Positions 34,977 through 44,832 of a stretch of DNA of 64,000 bases are shown in pieces (positions within the stretch are counted from its first letter, which is position 1; each line of letters starts with the position of its first letter). The notes beneath the pieces are model-generated. The model was not told the origin of the DNA and did no database searches. It saw only the letters and a program-made list of their open reading frames with translations. The stretch spans positions 1 through 64,000 of the forward strand of contig CAYUQJ010000009.1 of NCBI GenBank assembly GCA_964446955.1, in the 5' to 3' direction. Source of the DNA: Leptolinea sp964446955. GTDB taxonomy: Bacteria; Chloroflexota; Anaerolineae; Anaerolineales; Anaerolineaceae. The position numbers were made by a program, and so were the translations under genes.

Positions 34977-35675
34977 TTACCAGGGGAATTGTTCATCTCG
35001 ATAATATGAGTACACCGGCCGGCCGATCGTAAACACAATGCCCAGCAACAAACCGAACAGAAAACCTCCAATATGTGCCCACCAGGCAATCCCTCCGTTC
35101 ACTGCCCCGCCCACCGTCGCAAGCGACTGCAATCCGGAGAACAATTGCATGACAAACCAGAACCCCAGATAAATGATCGACGGTATCTCAATAAACCAGG
35201 GGAAAATGAAAACGGGAATGAATGTAATAACCCGGGAACGGGGGTAATAAAGGAAATACGCGCCGAGGACTGCGGCAATCGCGCCACTCGCTCCAATGGA
35301 AGGGATCAGACTGCCCGGGGTCATCACTACCTGGAATACACCTGCCGCAACACCTCCCAAGAGATAGAAGAAAAGAAATCGGCCTGATCCCAACCGGTCT
35401 TCCACGTTGTCGCCAAAAATGAACAATATCCAGATATTGCTGAGGAAATGCCACCAACCTCCGTGCAGAAATTGATGGGAAATAAAAGGAATCCAACTCG
35501 CCGGGGCATAGAGACTTACATTTGCCGGGACCAAACCAAAGATATGCAGTACCTCTTCCTGCAAATTGGCAGGAAGTGATAGTTCAAAGAAAAAAATAAC
35601 CGTGTTGGCGGCGATCAACAGATAAGTGATCACCGGAAATATACGGGAATGAATGGTGTCTTTGATCGGTAACAT
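34977..35675 (-). CDS. Rhomboid family intramembrane serine protease
   Basis: The 232-residue protein has six or seven membrane helices. The catalytic Ser130 lies in GASGAI and His201 in WWAHIGGF, with conserved HGGWWHFLSN in an early helix. It would cleave single-pass membrane proteins. A good GGAAGGG site precedes the ATG. The gene is divergent from murJ, separated by only 64 bases. Confidence 0.92.
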   Translation of the reverse strand: MLPIKDTIHSRIFPVITYLLIAANTVIFFFELSLPANLQEEVLHIFGLVPANVSLYAPASWIPFISHQFLHGGWWHFLSNIWILFIFGDNVEDRLGSGRFLFFYLLGGVAAGVFQVVMTPGSLIPSIGASGAIAAVLGAYFLYYPRSRVITFIPVFIFPWFIEIPSIIYLGFWFVMQLFSGLQSLATVGGAVNGGIAWWAHIGGFLFGLLLGIVFTIGRPVYSYYRDEQFPW

Positions 35676-35726
35676 GGCGGTTTCCCTTCCACATATTCGA
35701 AGGAATTGTAATTATATTTTATATCG

Positions 35727-35732
35727 TATAAT
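35727..35732 (+). promoter_or_regulatory. -10 box (TATAAT) for leaderless murJ transcript
   Basis: A perfect TATAAT lies seven bases before the murJ ATG at 35740, so no room remains for a ribosome site. A weak TTGTAA lies 15 bases further upstream (35706-35711). Confidence 0.5.
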
Positions 35733-35739
35733 CGCAGGC

Positions 35740-37335
35740 ATGCCAGTCGAACCTGATACAGTAAGAACAGCCAACCGCCAGATCGCCCGCGCCGCCGGAA
35801 CCGTGATGGCGGCTTTTGTACTGAGCAACCTGATCGGCCTGGTCCGCGGTATTCTCATCTTGCGCGGTTTTGGAACCGGTCTGGAGATGGAAGCGTTCAA
35901 TACGGCCAATCGCCTGGCGGAAACCCTCTTCAACCTGGTAGCCGGCGGTGCGCTTGCTTCCGCATTCGTGCCCACCTTTACCGGTTTTCTCACCCGGAAA
36001 GAGACAACTCGCGCCTGGCATCTGGCTTCTTCCATTGCCAACCTCGTGCTGATCATCCTGATAGCGGTCAGTGCCCTCTCTGCCATTTTTGCCCCGCAGA
36101 TCGTCCAGTATTTACTGGCGCCGGGTTTTGTCGATGAACCGGCGAAATTTGAGCTTACCGTCCGCCTGTTGAGGGTTATCCTGCCTTCGGTAGTGGTCTT
36201 TGGTTTAAGCGGGTTAATGATGGGGGTTTTGAATGCCCATCAGGTATTTCTATACCCCGCGCTTGCCCCTTCCATGTATTCCCTGGGAATTATCTTCGGG
36301 GTTATTGTACTTTCCCCTTCAATGGGAATATTCGGACTTGCCTGGGGAACCGTTCTCGGTGCGGTTTTGCATCTGCTGGTTCAATTACCGTCGCTGTTGC
36401 GTTTAAAGTTCGTGTACAGGCCGATTCTGGGTCTTGAAGACCCAGCTACCCGTGAGGTCGGCCGGCTGATGCTGCCAAGATTATTCGGAGCGGGGATCGT
36501 GCAATTAAATTTCTGGGTGAATACCAACCTGGCTTCACGGCAGCCCGAAGGCAGCCTGACGGCCATTACAGCCGCGTTTACCCTGATGATGATGCCGCAG
36601 GCATTGATCGCCCAGACCATTGCCATCGCGTCATTGCCAACCTTTTCCGCTCAGGTCGCGTTGGGTAAGTTGAATGAAATGCGGTCTTCCCTGGCTTCCA
36701 CGTTACGCGCCATGCTCTTGTTATCACTTCCGGCCTCGGTGGGGCTTGTTCTCCTTCGCGAGCCGGTCATACGTCTGTTGTACCAGGGTGGACAATTTGA
36801 TGAAAGGTCCACGGAACTCGTTTCCTGGGCTTTACTCTGGTACGCGGCAGGGCTTGTCGGTCATTGCGTGGTTGAAATTGTAAGCCGCGCGTTCTATGCC
36901 CTGCACGACACCAAAACACCGGTGATCGTCGGGGTTTGCGCCATGAGTCTGAATATTCTATTCAGCCTGGCTTTCACCCGACTCTTTTCGCAATCCGGTT
37001 GGATGCCCCATGGCGGCCTTGCCCTGGCAAATTCCCTGGCTACCGCTCTCGAAATGGGAGTTCTTCTTTTTATTATGCGCAGGCGATTGGATGGCCTGGG
37101 CGGACATGACATTTTGGACGCGCTCTGGAAAGGGATACTTGCCTGTCTGCTTATGACCGCGACTTTGATCCTGTGGCAAGGCGGCAGCATGTCCCTTCCG
37201 GTGTGGATCGTTGCTCTCGGAGGGTTGATTCTGGGTGTGCTGGTGTACGCGGCCGTGTTGATACTCCTCAAAACCAACGAAATCCATGTTTTGTTTCGCG
37301 CAATTTCGCGGCGTGTCTTGCGCCGCGGGGCATGA
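35740..37335 (+). CDS. murJ: Lipid II flippase MurJ (MATE/MVF family)
   Basis: The 531-residue membrane protein has about 14 hydrophobic helices and the family's early motif VLSNLIGLVRGILILRGFG, GGALASAFVPTFT, and PQALIAQTIAIASLPTFS. It exports the cell-wall precursor lipid II. The start at 35740 is chosen because an upstream TATAAT makes earlier starts impossible, and because MPVEPDTVRTANRQIARAAG is a normal N-terminus. Confidence 0.92.
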   Translation: MPVEPDTVRTANRQIARAAGTVMAAFVLSNLIGLVRGILILRGFGTGLEMEAFNTANRLAETLFNLVAGGALASAFVPTFTGFLTRKETTRAWHLASSIANLVLIILIAVSALSAIFAPQIVQYLLAPGFVDEPAKFELTVRLLRVILPSVVVFGLSGLMMGVLNAHQVFLYPALAPSMYSLGIIFGVIVLSPSMGIFGLAWGTVLGAVLHLLVQLPSLLRLKFVYRPILGLEDPATREVGRLMLPRLFGAGIVQLNFWVNTNLASRQPEGSLTAITAAFTLMMMPQALIAQTIAIASLPTFSAQVALGKLNEMRSSLASTLRAMLLLSLPASVGLVLLREPVIRLLYQGGQFDERSTELVSWALLWYAAGLVGHCVVEIVSRAFYALHDTKTPVIVGVCAMSLNILFSLAFTRLFSQSGWMPHGGLALANSLATALEMGVLLFIMRRRLDGLGGHDILDALWKGILACLLMTATLILWQGGSMSLPVWIVALGGLILGVLVYAAVLILLKTNEIHVLFRAISRRVLRRGA

Positions 37336-37371
37336 TTTTTCTATAATTACTGTTATCGGGAGGATCTGATT

Positions 37372-38103
37372 ATGTCGATTATTAATGAATTCTTTGAAAA
37401 TACAAAATATATTCATCTTTCTGAGCCTGCGCAATGGAAGGGAGTTCCCCAGCCGCCATTTGAACATCCCATTCCCGACAATGCCAACATTATCGCATTG
37501 CCCGCCCCGTCTTCGATCTCCATTCCCGTGATGGATGTACGAACAGCCCTGGAACAGCGTTCATCCCTGAGAAAATTCGCGCAATCAGACATAAGCCTGG
37601 AAGAATTCTCGTACCTTCTCTGGATAACCCAGGGTATCAAATCCATAACCGATCGACCTGTCACTTTTCGCAATGTTCCATCCGCCGGATCAAGACATCC
37701 CTTCGAGACCTATATTCTGGTCAATCGTGTAGGAACACTCGACCCGGGCCTTTACCGCTATTCCGCTCTAAAACATTCCTTATATACTCACAATATGGAA
37801 GTCGGCATCAACGAAAAATTGACCACTGCCTGTAAAGCACAAAGCCATGTCCGCACCAGTGCAGCTACCTTCTTCTGGGTTGCCGTTATCGAACGAACAG
37901 CCTGGCGGTATTCGGAACGCGCCGCGCGTTATGTGTTATTGGATGCCGGCCATGTCTGCCAGAATCTTTACATAGCAGCCGAATCCATTCAATGCGGCGT
38001 TTGTGGAATTGCCGCTTTTGATGATGATCTTCTTAACCCTGCGCTGGGCGTGAACGGTACCGACGAGATCGTTGTCTACGCCGCGACCATCGGCAAACGC
38101 TGA
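37372..38103 (+). CDS. SagB/ThcOx-type nitroreductase-fold oxidoreductase
   Basis: The 243-residue flavoprotein has LEQRSSLRKFAQSDISLEEFSYLLW, NVPSAGSRHPFETYI and RYVLLDAGHVCQNLYIAAES, typical of SagB-type dehydrogenases. In RiPP clusters these enzymes oxidise azolines, but no precursor or cyclodehydratase is nearby, so another oxidation is likely. A GGGAGG site precedes the ATG; a TATAAT is at 37342-37347. Confidence 0.82.
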   Translation: MSIINEFFENTKYIHLSEPAQWKGVPQPPFEHPIPDNANIIALPAPSSISIPVMDVRTALEQRSSLRKFAQSDISLEEFSYLLWITQGIKSITDRPVTFRNVPSAGSRHPFETYILVNRVGTLDPGLYRYSALKHSLYTHNMEVGINEKLTTACKAQSHVRTSAATFFWVAVIERTAWRYSERAARYVLLDAGHVCQNLYIAAESIQCGVCGIAAFDDDLLNPALGVNGTDEIVVYAATIGKR

Positions 38104-38119
38104 TCCGGCTTGCCAAAAA

Positions 38120-38734
38120 TCAGACAACCCGGTCGGCGAAGTTCAACCCCAGATCGTTTGGGGTGACAGTTTTGCCCGCAAATTCGTCGAACGATAGATT
38201 TTGCATGGTCCAACCGCAACTCGCTTTTACCCGCTCAAATAGAGAGGAGTAACTGTCCAGCGAGCGAAGAGCCCAATCCAACCAGAGAGATTCGGCCGTC
38301 TCCTGAAGGCGGCTGGCATCCGGCCCCTCAATTTCGGAGAAATGCCCGAATGGCATCTCATCCAGCGTGACCAACACATCACCCAACGAGTAGGTTGTGC
38401 GGTACTTTTCATAGACCATGAACGTGGAATAGCCAAGCGCTTCCAGTAGAAGGCGGGCATTCTCAAAATCATTGACCTCCACTTCGATCTCGTGACGAAC
38501 GCTGACTGTGCGATTCATCTGCGCGGGTCCTTTGTAGGTCAACCGCGCTACCTGATCCTGACGCAACCGCAGCACCCGATGGTCTTTCGACAATGCGCCA
38601 TCGGCCGTATCAAACCGAAGATTGGTTTCTTTCACTCTGGGCTGGATGAGTTTCCCGCCAAGAGCTTTAATCCGCAACTCCAGGCGCGGAAGGTCTTTCA
38701 ACAAGAATTTCACTTCGATTTCATTTTCTGTCAT
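38120..38734 (-). CDS. CYTH domain protein (class IV adenylate cyclase/triphosphatase-like)
   Basis: The 204-residue protein begins with the CYTH signature ExExK (Glu5, Glu7, Lys9) and has HRVLRLRQDQVARLTYKGP and DEMPFGHFSEIEG, the tunnel strands of the family. Members hydrolyse triphosphates or make cAMP; which applies here is unclear. It is the last gene of a minus-strand run with a membrane protein and a glycosyltransferase. Confidence 0.82.
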   Translation of the reverse strand: MTENEIEVKFLLKDLPRLELRIKALGGKLIQPRVKETNLRFDTADGALSKDHRVLRLRQDQVARLTYKGPAQMNRTVSVRHEIEVEVNDFENARLLLEALGYSTFMVYEKYRTTYSLGDVLVTLDEMPFGHFSEIEGPDASRLQETAESLWLDWALRSLDSYSSLFERVKASCGWTMQNLSFDEFAGKTVTPNDLGLNFADRVV

Positions 38735-38739
38735 TCAAG

Positions 38740-39168
38740 TCATCCATTTCGAATACGCGTTTTGATGGTTTCCCAGAAGATCAGGCAATAGGCGAGAAAT
38801 GTCAACCCGGCTGAGGAAACCAGGAAATACATCAAAGCAGATTGAGCTTCTATAGAACGGGCCAATAAGATCCGGTCGATCCAGTAAATTGCAAGTCCAA
38901 CGAGTAAAAAGGCGGTGATTTGTTTTTTTACCCGTTTCAAGGGAAGAAACACAAATATCCCTGCCAGAGTATACACCAAACCGGTAAGTAATCCATTCAT
39001 GATCAAATACCATGTTCCGGGTTGGACACCCAGTGATTCGTACCAGCCATAATTCGCCAATGATTGGGAAAACTTCAACCAGCCGGTTATTGCCGTAAAG
39101 AATAGACCGCCGGCGGCAATCCATACGCGTGCAGGTAATAAGCGAATTCCCTTCATTTGGAATTTCAC
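38740..39168 (-). CDS. Four-helix membrane protein of unknown function
   Basis: The 142-residue protein has four hydrophobic helices (about 10-28, 52-74, 82-104, 108-132) and positively charged loops. The GTG at 39168 overlaps the upstream stop (GTGA), suggesting coupling; an ATG at 39156 is an alternative start. No family is recognised. It lies between a glycosyltransferase and a CYTH gene. Confidence 0.65.
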   Translation of the reverse strand: MKFQMKGIRLLPARVWIAAGGLFFTAITGWLKFSQSLANYGWYESLGVQPGTWYLIMNGLLTGLVYTLAGIFVFLPLKRVKKQITAFLLVGLAIYWIDRILLARSIEAQSALMYFLVSSAGLTFLAYCLIFWETIKTRIRNG

Positions 39169-41462
39169 TCGAGTTCTATACCCCAGACATGCACATGGGC
39201 CGGTTCACCATCATGCACGGTGCGAATCTCAAAACGCAGCCGCGTCACCGGCTCTCCGGTTGGCATGGGAACCAGCACATTGCGGATTTCCGTCGATTCT
39301 GTAACCGTCAAGCTTGACGCCAGTGGGATGTCCGAACCTTCCGGCAAGGCATACACAGTCACCTGTGTGGCAGATCCTCCTACCATTACCCTGACCTGAC
39401 GATACACGGTCGGTCTGGACAGGGTCAGCTCAACTACCAGTGGATTGGCCTCCACTGATCGGACAAGCGTACCCGGATCGTGGTCAAAGAGCATCTGAAG
39501 GTCGCCCATATCCAATTCGGATATGGCCCCATCAAGCGTTTCACCATTGACAGTCACAGTTCCCACACGAAGAATATGCCGGGAAACCTGTTCAACTTCA
39601 AATTCTTTGCCAGCCAGTTCGTTGTACTTCAGGTGGGCAAAAAGAAATCCGGGCGTCCCATCAGGATATGGGATCACATCCAAAACCTCTAACGGTTCAA
39701 ATTTACCGCTGCTGATGACCCGTCTGTAATCATCCTGCGGCATGATGAAGATCGTCTCCGGCTCAAACGGCCTGTGCTGTTCTATATACGCGTCCAGACT
39801 GGACATTTCAATGGGAACCGGATCGCCCAGGAAAAACCGGGCCAGTGTGTCTGTACCGTTCGCCCAATCGGGTGACAACATGATTGGGACTGTCGGATCA
39901 TTTTCAAGGATCTTTTGGATTTTTCCAAATACCTGTTTTGCGCCGTACTGCATGCCGCTCATTCCATACAGATTATGCCAGGTCGGTCCATTGGTCAGCA
40001 CCCTGTCGAGAAAAAGAAAATTGAATGCGACAAGCAGGAGGAAGAAGAGCAATTCATAGAATTTGCGAAATTGCACCTTTTTCAACAACCACTGGTAAGC
40101 GAAGTCGATCCCGATTGTGATGAAGAAAGCCGCAGGAATGACCATGAACATGGCCCGGGTAATCCCGATCTCGGCCACTGCCGCGCCGGTGGGAGCCATG
40201 AACAGCGCGAACAGCATGACGCGGTATTTCGGATCCTTGAAACGACCGATCGCCATAACAAAACCTGCCAGGAAAAAGGGAACGAAAAACCAGCCCAGAT
40301 GTCCCATACCTTTCATGATGTGGCGGGAAAGGTCTGTGCCGTTGGGAAAGAACCAGTAGAACGGGTTCAACCCGCGTAGATATTGGTTGCCAAATTCCAG
40401 AAGTTTCCAGGAAAGCGGTTCAGATTTTATCCAGTAACTGTTCAACACTTCCAGATGATGTTGGTTTTCCCCGGGGTGCAAGTACAGGAACCGGAAATAT
40501 GGGACCGCGAGAATGAGACCCAGAAGGAAAGGTTTCCAAAGCTGCCGGCGGTTGTCCCAATGGTAACGGGCGTCCGAGATCAAAAGACAAACAGCCGTGA
40601 GTGCCATTACCACCCGCGCCGGGCTGTAACTGTAAAAAGCCATAACGACCGCGATAAGAGCGACATACAGCCAGTTATGATCTCCTTCACGGTACCGGAT
40701 GTATCCGAGAAGGAATATAGTGTAGAAAGAAACCGCTTCCACCGTTTCAAACGCGGTGCGGGAATGGTAAAACCAGGCGGGTATTACAGACAGAACCAGA
40801 ACGGCCAGCCAGGCCCGATCCCGATTGTGCACCCGCGCAAAAATGGAGCCCAACCCCAGAGCGGCAAGAAGAGTTACGGTGGTGGAAACAAACCGGGTGG
40901 CGAACACCGATTTGATCCCCAGCAACACCGGAAGCACCTGAAGGTATACCGGGAATCCCGCATTAAAGGTAGTCCCGCTTTTGAAAAACGTCGGAAGCAA
41001 CTCGTCTCCAGGGCCGATGAACTCATTCCGCACCAGATCAGCCGCCAGCATGGTATGAACCGCCTCATCGGTAAAGAAAAAGATGGGAAAATCTGACAGC
41101 CGGATCAACCGCACCAGGTAATACACGGCCACTGCCCAGAAGAACAGACCGGCCGGCGTAAGCGCGTTGGACTTGAACCAGTTCCAGAAAATGCGCAAAC
41201 CATTTTTCAGGTCTTTTTTGCTTTTCCCGGGAAGAAATTCAAACGCCAGTTTTTTTCTGGTTGCCTGCTGTTCACCGGAAAGGTTTACCACCTGCGTTTG
41301 AACAGTAGATTCTTCATTTGGACGGTATTGCACGGTAACCTGAACTTCGGCACCGGGCGGCAATTCGACAACCGCTTCCACCCTGACCATCTGGCGGGCG
41401 TCTTCGTTGGATCCTGCACGGGCTTCCCCCTCACGAGACGGAGCGGATTTATCGTTGACCAC
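39165..41462 (-). CDS. GT39/PMT-like membrane glycosyltransferase with C-terminal β-rich domain
   Basis: The 765-residue protein has a cytoplasmic N-terminal tail of about 100 residues, about 11 membrane helices (110-500) with a DFPIFFFTDEAVHTMLA segment carrying the acidic residues typical of GT39/GT83 catalytic loops, and a large extracellular domain. It likely adds a lipid-linked sugar to a surface protein or glycan. The start is a GTG preceded at six bases by TATAAT (41469-41474). It diverges from three surface-protein genes, which are possible substrates. Confidence 0.78.
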   Translation of the reverse strand: MVNDKSAPSREGEARAGSNEDARQMVRVEAVVELPPGAEVQVTVQYRPNEESTVQTQVVNLSGEQQATRKKLAFEFLPGKSKKDLKNGLRIFWNWFKSNALTPAGLFFWAVAVYYLVRLIRLSDFPIFFFTDEAVHTMLAADLVRNEFIGPGDELLPTFFKSGTTFNAGFPVYLQVLPVLLGIKSVFATRFVSTTVTLLAALGLGSIFARVHNRDRAWLAVLVLSVIPAWFYHSRTAFETVEAVSFYTIFLLGYIRYREGDHNWLYVALIAVVMAFYSYSPARVVMALTAVCLLISDARYHWDNRRQLWKPFLLGLILAVPYFRFLYLHPGENQHHLEVLNSYWIKSEPLSWKLLEFGNQYLRGLNPFYWFFPNGTDLSRHIMKGMGHLGWFFVPFFLAGFVMAIGRFKDPKYRVMLFALFMAPTGAAVAEIGITRAMFMVIPAAFFITIGIDFAYQWLLKKVQFRKFYELLFFLLLVAFNFLFLDRVLTNGPTWHNLYGMSGMQYGAKQVFGKIQKILENDPTVPIMLSPDWANGTDTLARFFLGDPVPIEMSSLDAYIEQHRPFEPETIFIMPQDDYRRVISSGKFEPLEVLDVIPYPDGTPGFLFAHLKYNELAGKEFEVEQVSRHILRVGTVTVNGETLDGAISELDMGDLQMLFDHDPGTLVRSVEANPLVVELTLSRPTVYRQVRVMVGGSATQVTVYALPEGSDIPLASSLTVTESTEIRNVLVPMPTGEPVTRLRFEIRTVHDGEPAHVHVWGIELE

Positions 41463-41468
41463 GTGCTG

Positions 41469-41474
41469 ATTATA
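41469..41474 (-). promoter_or_regulatory. -10 box (TATAAT) for a leaderless glycosyltransferase transcript
   Basis: On the minus strand TATAAT lies six bases before the GTG at 41462; no ribosome site is present. Confidence 0.5.
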
Positions 41475-41513
41475 GCATGCGGTATTTCATCCATTCTCTT
41501 GCCCTGCCACATC

Positions 41514-41543
41514 CTGACAAACTGTCGATTTGACATGTATACT
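41514..41543 (+). promoter_or_regulatory. Promoter of surface-protein gene 1, leaderless geometry
   Basis: CTGACA (41514-41519), an 18-base spacer, then TATACT (41538-41543), which ends seven bases before the ATG at 41551. Together with the box at 41469 it forms a compact divergent promoter. Confidence 0.55.
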
Positions 41544-41550
41544 TAACCCG

Positions 41551-42633
41551 ATGGACGGTCAATCGCGAAAAAACTTTACGAAATCTTCGATTTGGAACAT
41601 TGGCTCAACCATTCTGATCGCGGTCGGACTGGTGATGGCGTCAGTTTTTATCATTATTTTTACGGATCCCCAATCCCGGTTCAATCCGTTCCCGCCATCG
41701 TCTTCACCAACGTATATTTTTGTACCCACCATTACGTCATCCCCCAGGTCACTGCCGGATATTTGGACACCTCTTCCTGACTCAGAAGAGGAACCCGGGC
41801 TGTATGTTCCCTATGATTATGATTTCGACCCCGGCATGGAAATCGGGCCGCGGACGATCATCACCAACACACCGGTAATGGCATTTTCATCACCGGCGGA
41901 AGGATCGGGGCAAAATGAAGTAACAGAATTGCCCAGTCCCACACCTTTCCCGCATCCCAAATCCGCCACCGGTTTGGAAGCCACATTTATTCCTTCCGAC
42001 CTGATGGAACCGGCTCCAGAAGAGGAACCCGGAAACAGGATTTTATCCATTACCGCCCCGATAGGCGTGTTCAATAACGTCTGGCAAAACTTGCAGGCCA
42101 TTCCATCGTTCTCCTGGAGTACAGAGCACCCGATAGATGAAATTAGCCACTACCTTCTGTATTTCGGGCCGAAACAGAATGGACAGTTGAAAACCAGAAC
42201 CACAAAAGCTCATTACAACGACAGTGCCGTTGACAGCGGTATTTATTATTTCCGGGTGGCCGCCATCGCAAAAGATGGAAAAACCATCGGTGTTCCCTCC
42301 CATTTCCTTTTTAAATATGATGACGTAAATCCGACAAAACCCGCGAATTTTTCCACCAACAGTCCCGGCGACACAGACATTCCGTATTTCACCTGGACTG
42401 ACTCTATAGACGCGCATTCCGGTATGGTCGGCGGATTGGCCGGGTATTCCATCTACCAGGGAACGGAAAAGAAATGCGGCAAACCGGTAGCCTTCACCTC
42501 GGACACCCACTGGACCCCGGTCATGCCGGTGGATAAAGGGACAACCATGTATTTCTGTATTCGCGCCATGGATGCCATCGGCAACGAATCGGAATGGGTT
42601 GGACCAATCCGATTTACCCACGAAAATAAGTGA
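41551..42633 (+). CDS. Membrane-anchored surface protein, paralogue 1
   Basis: The 360-residue protein has a short cytoplasmic end, one membrane helix (about 15-38), the linker motif FNPFPP, a Pro/Ser-rich spacer (50-170) and two Fn3-like β-domains ending in NESEWVGPIRFTH. One Cys pair (in KKCGKP and YFCIRA) is shared with the two downstream paralogues and may form a disulfide. The start at 41551 fits the -10 box at 41538. No function is known; it is displayed outside the cell. Confidence 0.75.
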   Translation: MDGQSRKNFTKSSIWNIGSTILIAVGLVMASVFIIIFTDPQSRFNPFPPSSSPTYIFVPTITSSPRSLPDIWTPLPDSEEEPGLYVPYDYDFDPGMEIGPRTIITNTPVMAFSSPAEGSGQNEVTELPSPTPFPHPKSATGLEATFIPSDLMEPAPEEEPGNRILSITAPIGVFNNVWQNLQAIPSFSWSTEHPIDEISHYLLYFGPKQNGQLKTRTTKAHYNDSAVDSGIYYFRVAAIAKDGKTIGVPSHFLFKYDDVNPTKPANFSTNSPGDTDIPYFTWTDSIDAHSGMVGGLAGYSIYQGTEKKCGKPVAFTSDTHWTPVMPVDKGTTMYFCIRAMDAIGNESEWVGPIRFTHENK

Positions 42634-42806
42634 GCGGCCGCGAAAAAGTTTAGCGTGACAGGGTTTGTCGGCTCGATTCTTGCACTTATTCTGCTTGGTA
42701 TTCTGATATTTTCCCGGCAGGCGATTCTCATGTCTGGAAAAGAATTCCGTATAGCTTTTGCCGGATAACCGGCGACAATGACAGGTTGGCCATTCAAAAT
42801 GCTGGC

Positions 42807-42834
42807 TTGACTATGTATTAATACGGGCTATACT
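42807..42834 (+). promoter_or_regulatory. Promoter of surface-protein gene 2
   Basis: TTGACT (42807-42812) and TATACT (42829-42834) are 16 bases apart; the predicted start is near 42841, leaving a leader of about 34 bases before the ATG at 42875. Confidence 0.65.
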
Positions 42835-42874
42835 GAAAAACACAGTCTGTATATGCGCAGAAGGACGGGTAACG

Positions 42875-44809
42875 ATGAAATTATCGTTCTGGGATATTCT
42901 TGCTTCAATGATCATGCTGGCCGGTCTGGCCATGGCGACCATCTTCATCAATATTTTCGCCAATCCGTATTCATTTATTAATCCATTTCCTCCACCGACA
43001 CCGATTTCCACCCTCGATGTGCCGACATTGACCCCTTCTCTGCGCTCCCTGCCGGACCTGTGGACAGCCACACCTGAAACACCGGGTGTTCCTTCCATCA
43101 CCCCGAGCTTACAGACTTCCACCGTCACCGTGACAGGCACTTTTCTTGTGCTGCCTACCGGAACATCGACAACCACACCTACCAAGAGCCAGACCCCCAC
43201 AAAGACCGCGTCAATAACCCCCAACCTGGCACTAACCTACTCGTCACTTTTAACCGCGACCAGCACCAAAACCCCGGGTGAATCCAGCGGTGATACTACC
43301 CCGCCCACCAATCCGGGAACACCCTATACCAATTCCACGTCCAGCGATTCAACTCCGGACTGGTTATGGACCGCGTCGGAAGACGATGACAGCGGGATCG
43401 CCAGATACCAGATCACGTGGGGCTCAAACAACAGCTGCGAAAACTCGGTGTACACCTCAAAGTCCAATTCCTGGACGGCGCCGGCCATGTCGTTGAATAC
43501 GCGTAAATACATCTGCGTGCGTGCCAAAGACGATGCCGGCAATGAATCTGACTGGGTAGGACCGAGAAGTTTCTCCTACCTGAGCACAGGGGCATCGTCC
43601 ATTACCAATGTAACCGACTCGCCGGATCCCACTGATGTTGGAGACAGTTACACTGTGACTGCTGTCGTCACCGTTAGCGGTGGAACGGCAACCGGAACGG
43701 TTACCGTTTCTGACGGTACCGGAGCAAGCTGCACGATCACCCTCGCCGGAGGAACCGGCTCATGTTCCATTACATCGTTGACAGCCGGTTCAAAAACGCT
43801 CACCGCGACATACAGCGGCGACACGACATACGCCGGATCCAGTGGAACGACCATGCATACCGTTAACAAAGCTGACCCGACAGTTAACACCTGGCCGAGC
43901 GCCAGTGACATCACCTACGGTCAAACACTCGCTTCTTCCACTTTGAGCGGCGGTGATGCCACACCTGCCGGCACATTTGCCTGGATCACGCCATCCACAT
44001 CACCTGCAACGGGAACTTCTTCTCAAGATGTGCGTTTCACGCCAACAGATAGCACCAATTACAACACCGTGGATGGCACCGTGAATGTTACAGTAAACCA
44101 GGCCACGCCAACTGTTTCCAGCTGGCCGACCGCCTCTGCCATTACTTATGGAGATACTCTGGCTGATTCAACGCTTTCCGGTGGTGCGGCTTCCGTTGCT
44201 GGCAGTTTTGCGTTCACAACACCGGCGACCGCCCCGGATGCGGGAACCTATTCAGCCAGCGTTACATTTACCCCCACCGATACCGTTAATTACACGACCG
44301 TAACCGGGAATGTAAATGTTACAGTCAACAAAGCCACTCCTACGGTTACCACCTGGCCAACTGCCAGTAACATCACGTATGGGCAAGCGCTTTCCGATTC
44401 GACATTATCCGGAGGAGTTGCTTCTGTCGCCGGTGATTTTGAATTCGATTCACCTTCTGATACCCCGGATGCGGGAACAGCAGACCATGACGTTACATTC
44501 GAACCTACCGATAGCGCCAACTATAATTCCGTCTCCGGCACTGTAAGCGTGACCGTCGATCCAGCCGATCAGACCATCTCCTTCGACGCACCTGCCTCTG
44601 GAGTGAGCGGGGGTTCTGCTAGCCTCTCAGCAACAGCAACCTCAGGATTGACAGTAACATTCACCTCTACAACAGCCGGTGTTTGCACTGTGACAGGTAC
44701 AACTGTGAATTATGTCAGTGCTGGTACCTGCAGTATCGATGCCGACCAGGCTGGTGATTCCAACTACAACGCCGCACCAACGGTCACCGATACGATACCG
44801 GTATCCTGA
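42875..44809 (+). CDS. Membrane-anchored surface protein, paralogue 2, with Ig-like and MBG repeats
   Basis: The 644-residue protein has an N-terminal membrane helix (about 8-28) with SFWDILASMIMLAGL, the motif INPFPPPTP, a Thr/Pro spacer, a Cys-paired Fn3-like domain ending NESDWVGPRSFSYLS, one Ig-like domain (SITNVTDSPDPTDVG), and three MBG-type repeats of about 78 residues beginning DPTVNTWPSASDITYGQ, ATPTVSSWPTASAITYG and ATPTVTTWPTASNITYG. Such repeats are common in adhesins. There is no sorting signal; the N-terminal helix is the anchor. Confidence 0.82.
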   Translation: MKLSFWDILASMIMLAGLAMATIFINIFANPYSFINPFPPPTPISTLDVPTLTPSLRSLPDLWTATPETPGVPSITPSLQTSTVTVTGTFLVLPTGTSTTTPTKSQTPTKTASITPNLALTYSSLLTATSTKTPGESSGDTTPPTNPGTPYTNSTSSDSTPDWLWTASEDDDSGIARYQITWGSNNSCENSVYTSKSNSWTAPAMSLNTRKYICVRAKDDAGNESDWVGPRSFSYLSTGASSITNVTDSPDPTDVGDSYTVTAVVTVSGGTATGTVTVSDGTGASCTITLAGGTGSCSITSLTAGSKTLTATYSGDTTYAGSSGTTMHTVNKADPTVNTWPSASDITYGQTLASSTLSGGDATPAGTFAWITPSTSPATGTSSQDVRFTPTDSTNYNTVDGTVNVTVNQATPTVSSWPTASAITYGDTLADSTLSGGAASVAGSFAFTTPATAPDAGTYSASVTFTPTDTVNYTTVTGNVNVTVNKATPTVTTWPTASNITYGQALSDSTLSGGVASVAGDFEFDSPSDTPDAGTADHDVTFEPTDSANYNSVSGTVSVTVDPADQTISFDAPASGVSGGSASLSATATSGLTVTFTSTTAGVCTVTGTTVNYVSAGTCSIDADQAGDSNYNAAPTVTDTIPVS

Positions 44810-44832
44810 AAATTCATTTTCGCATTACTGCC

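Noticed and set aside
36894..37467. Antisense frames overlapping murJ
   Set aside because: They lie within a clear MurJ coding region and show low-complexity, Arg/Pro-rich products typical of shadows.
37372..38103. RiPP biosynthesis cluster around the SagB-like gene
   Set aside because: No precursor peptide, cyclodehydratase or exporter was seen nearby.
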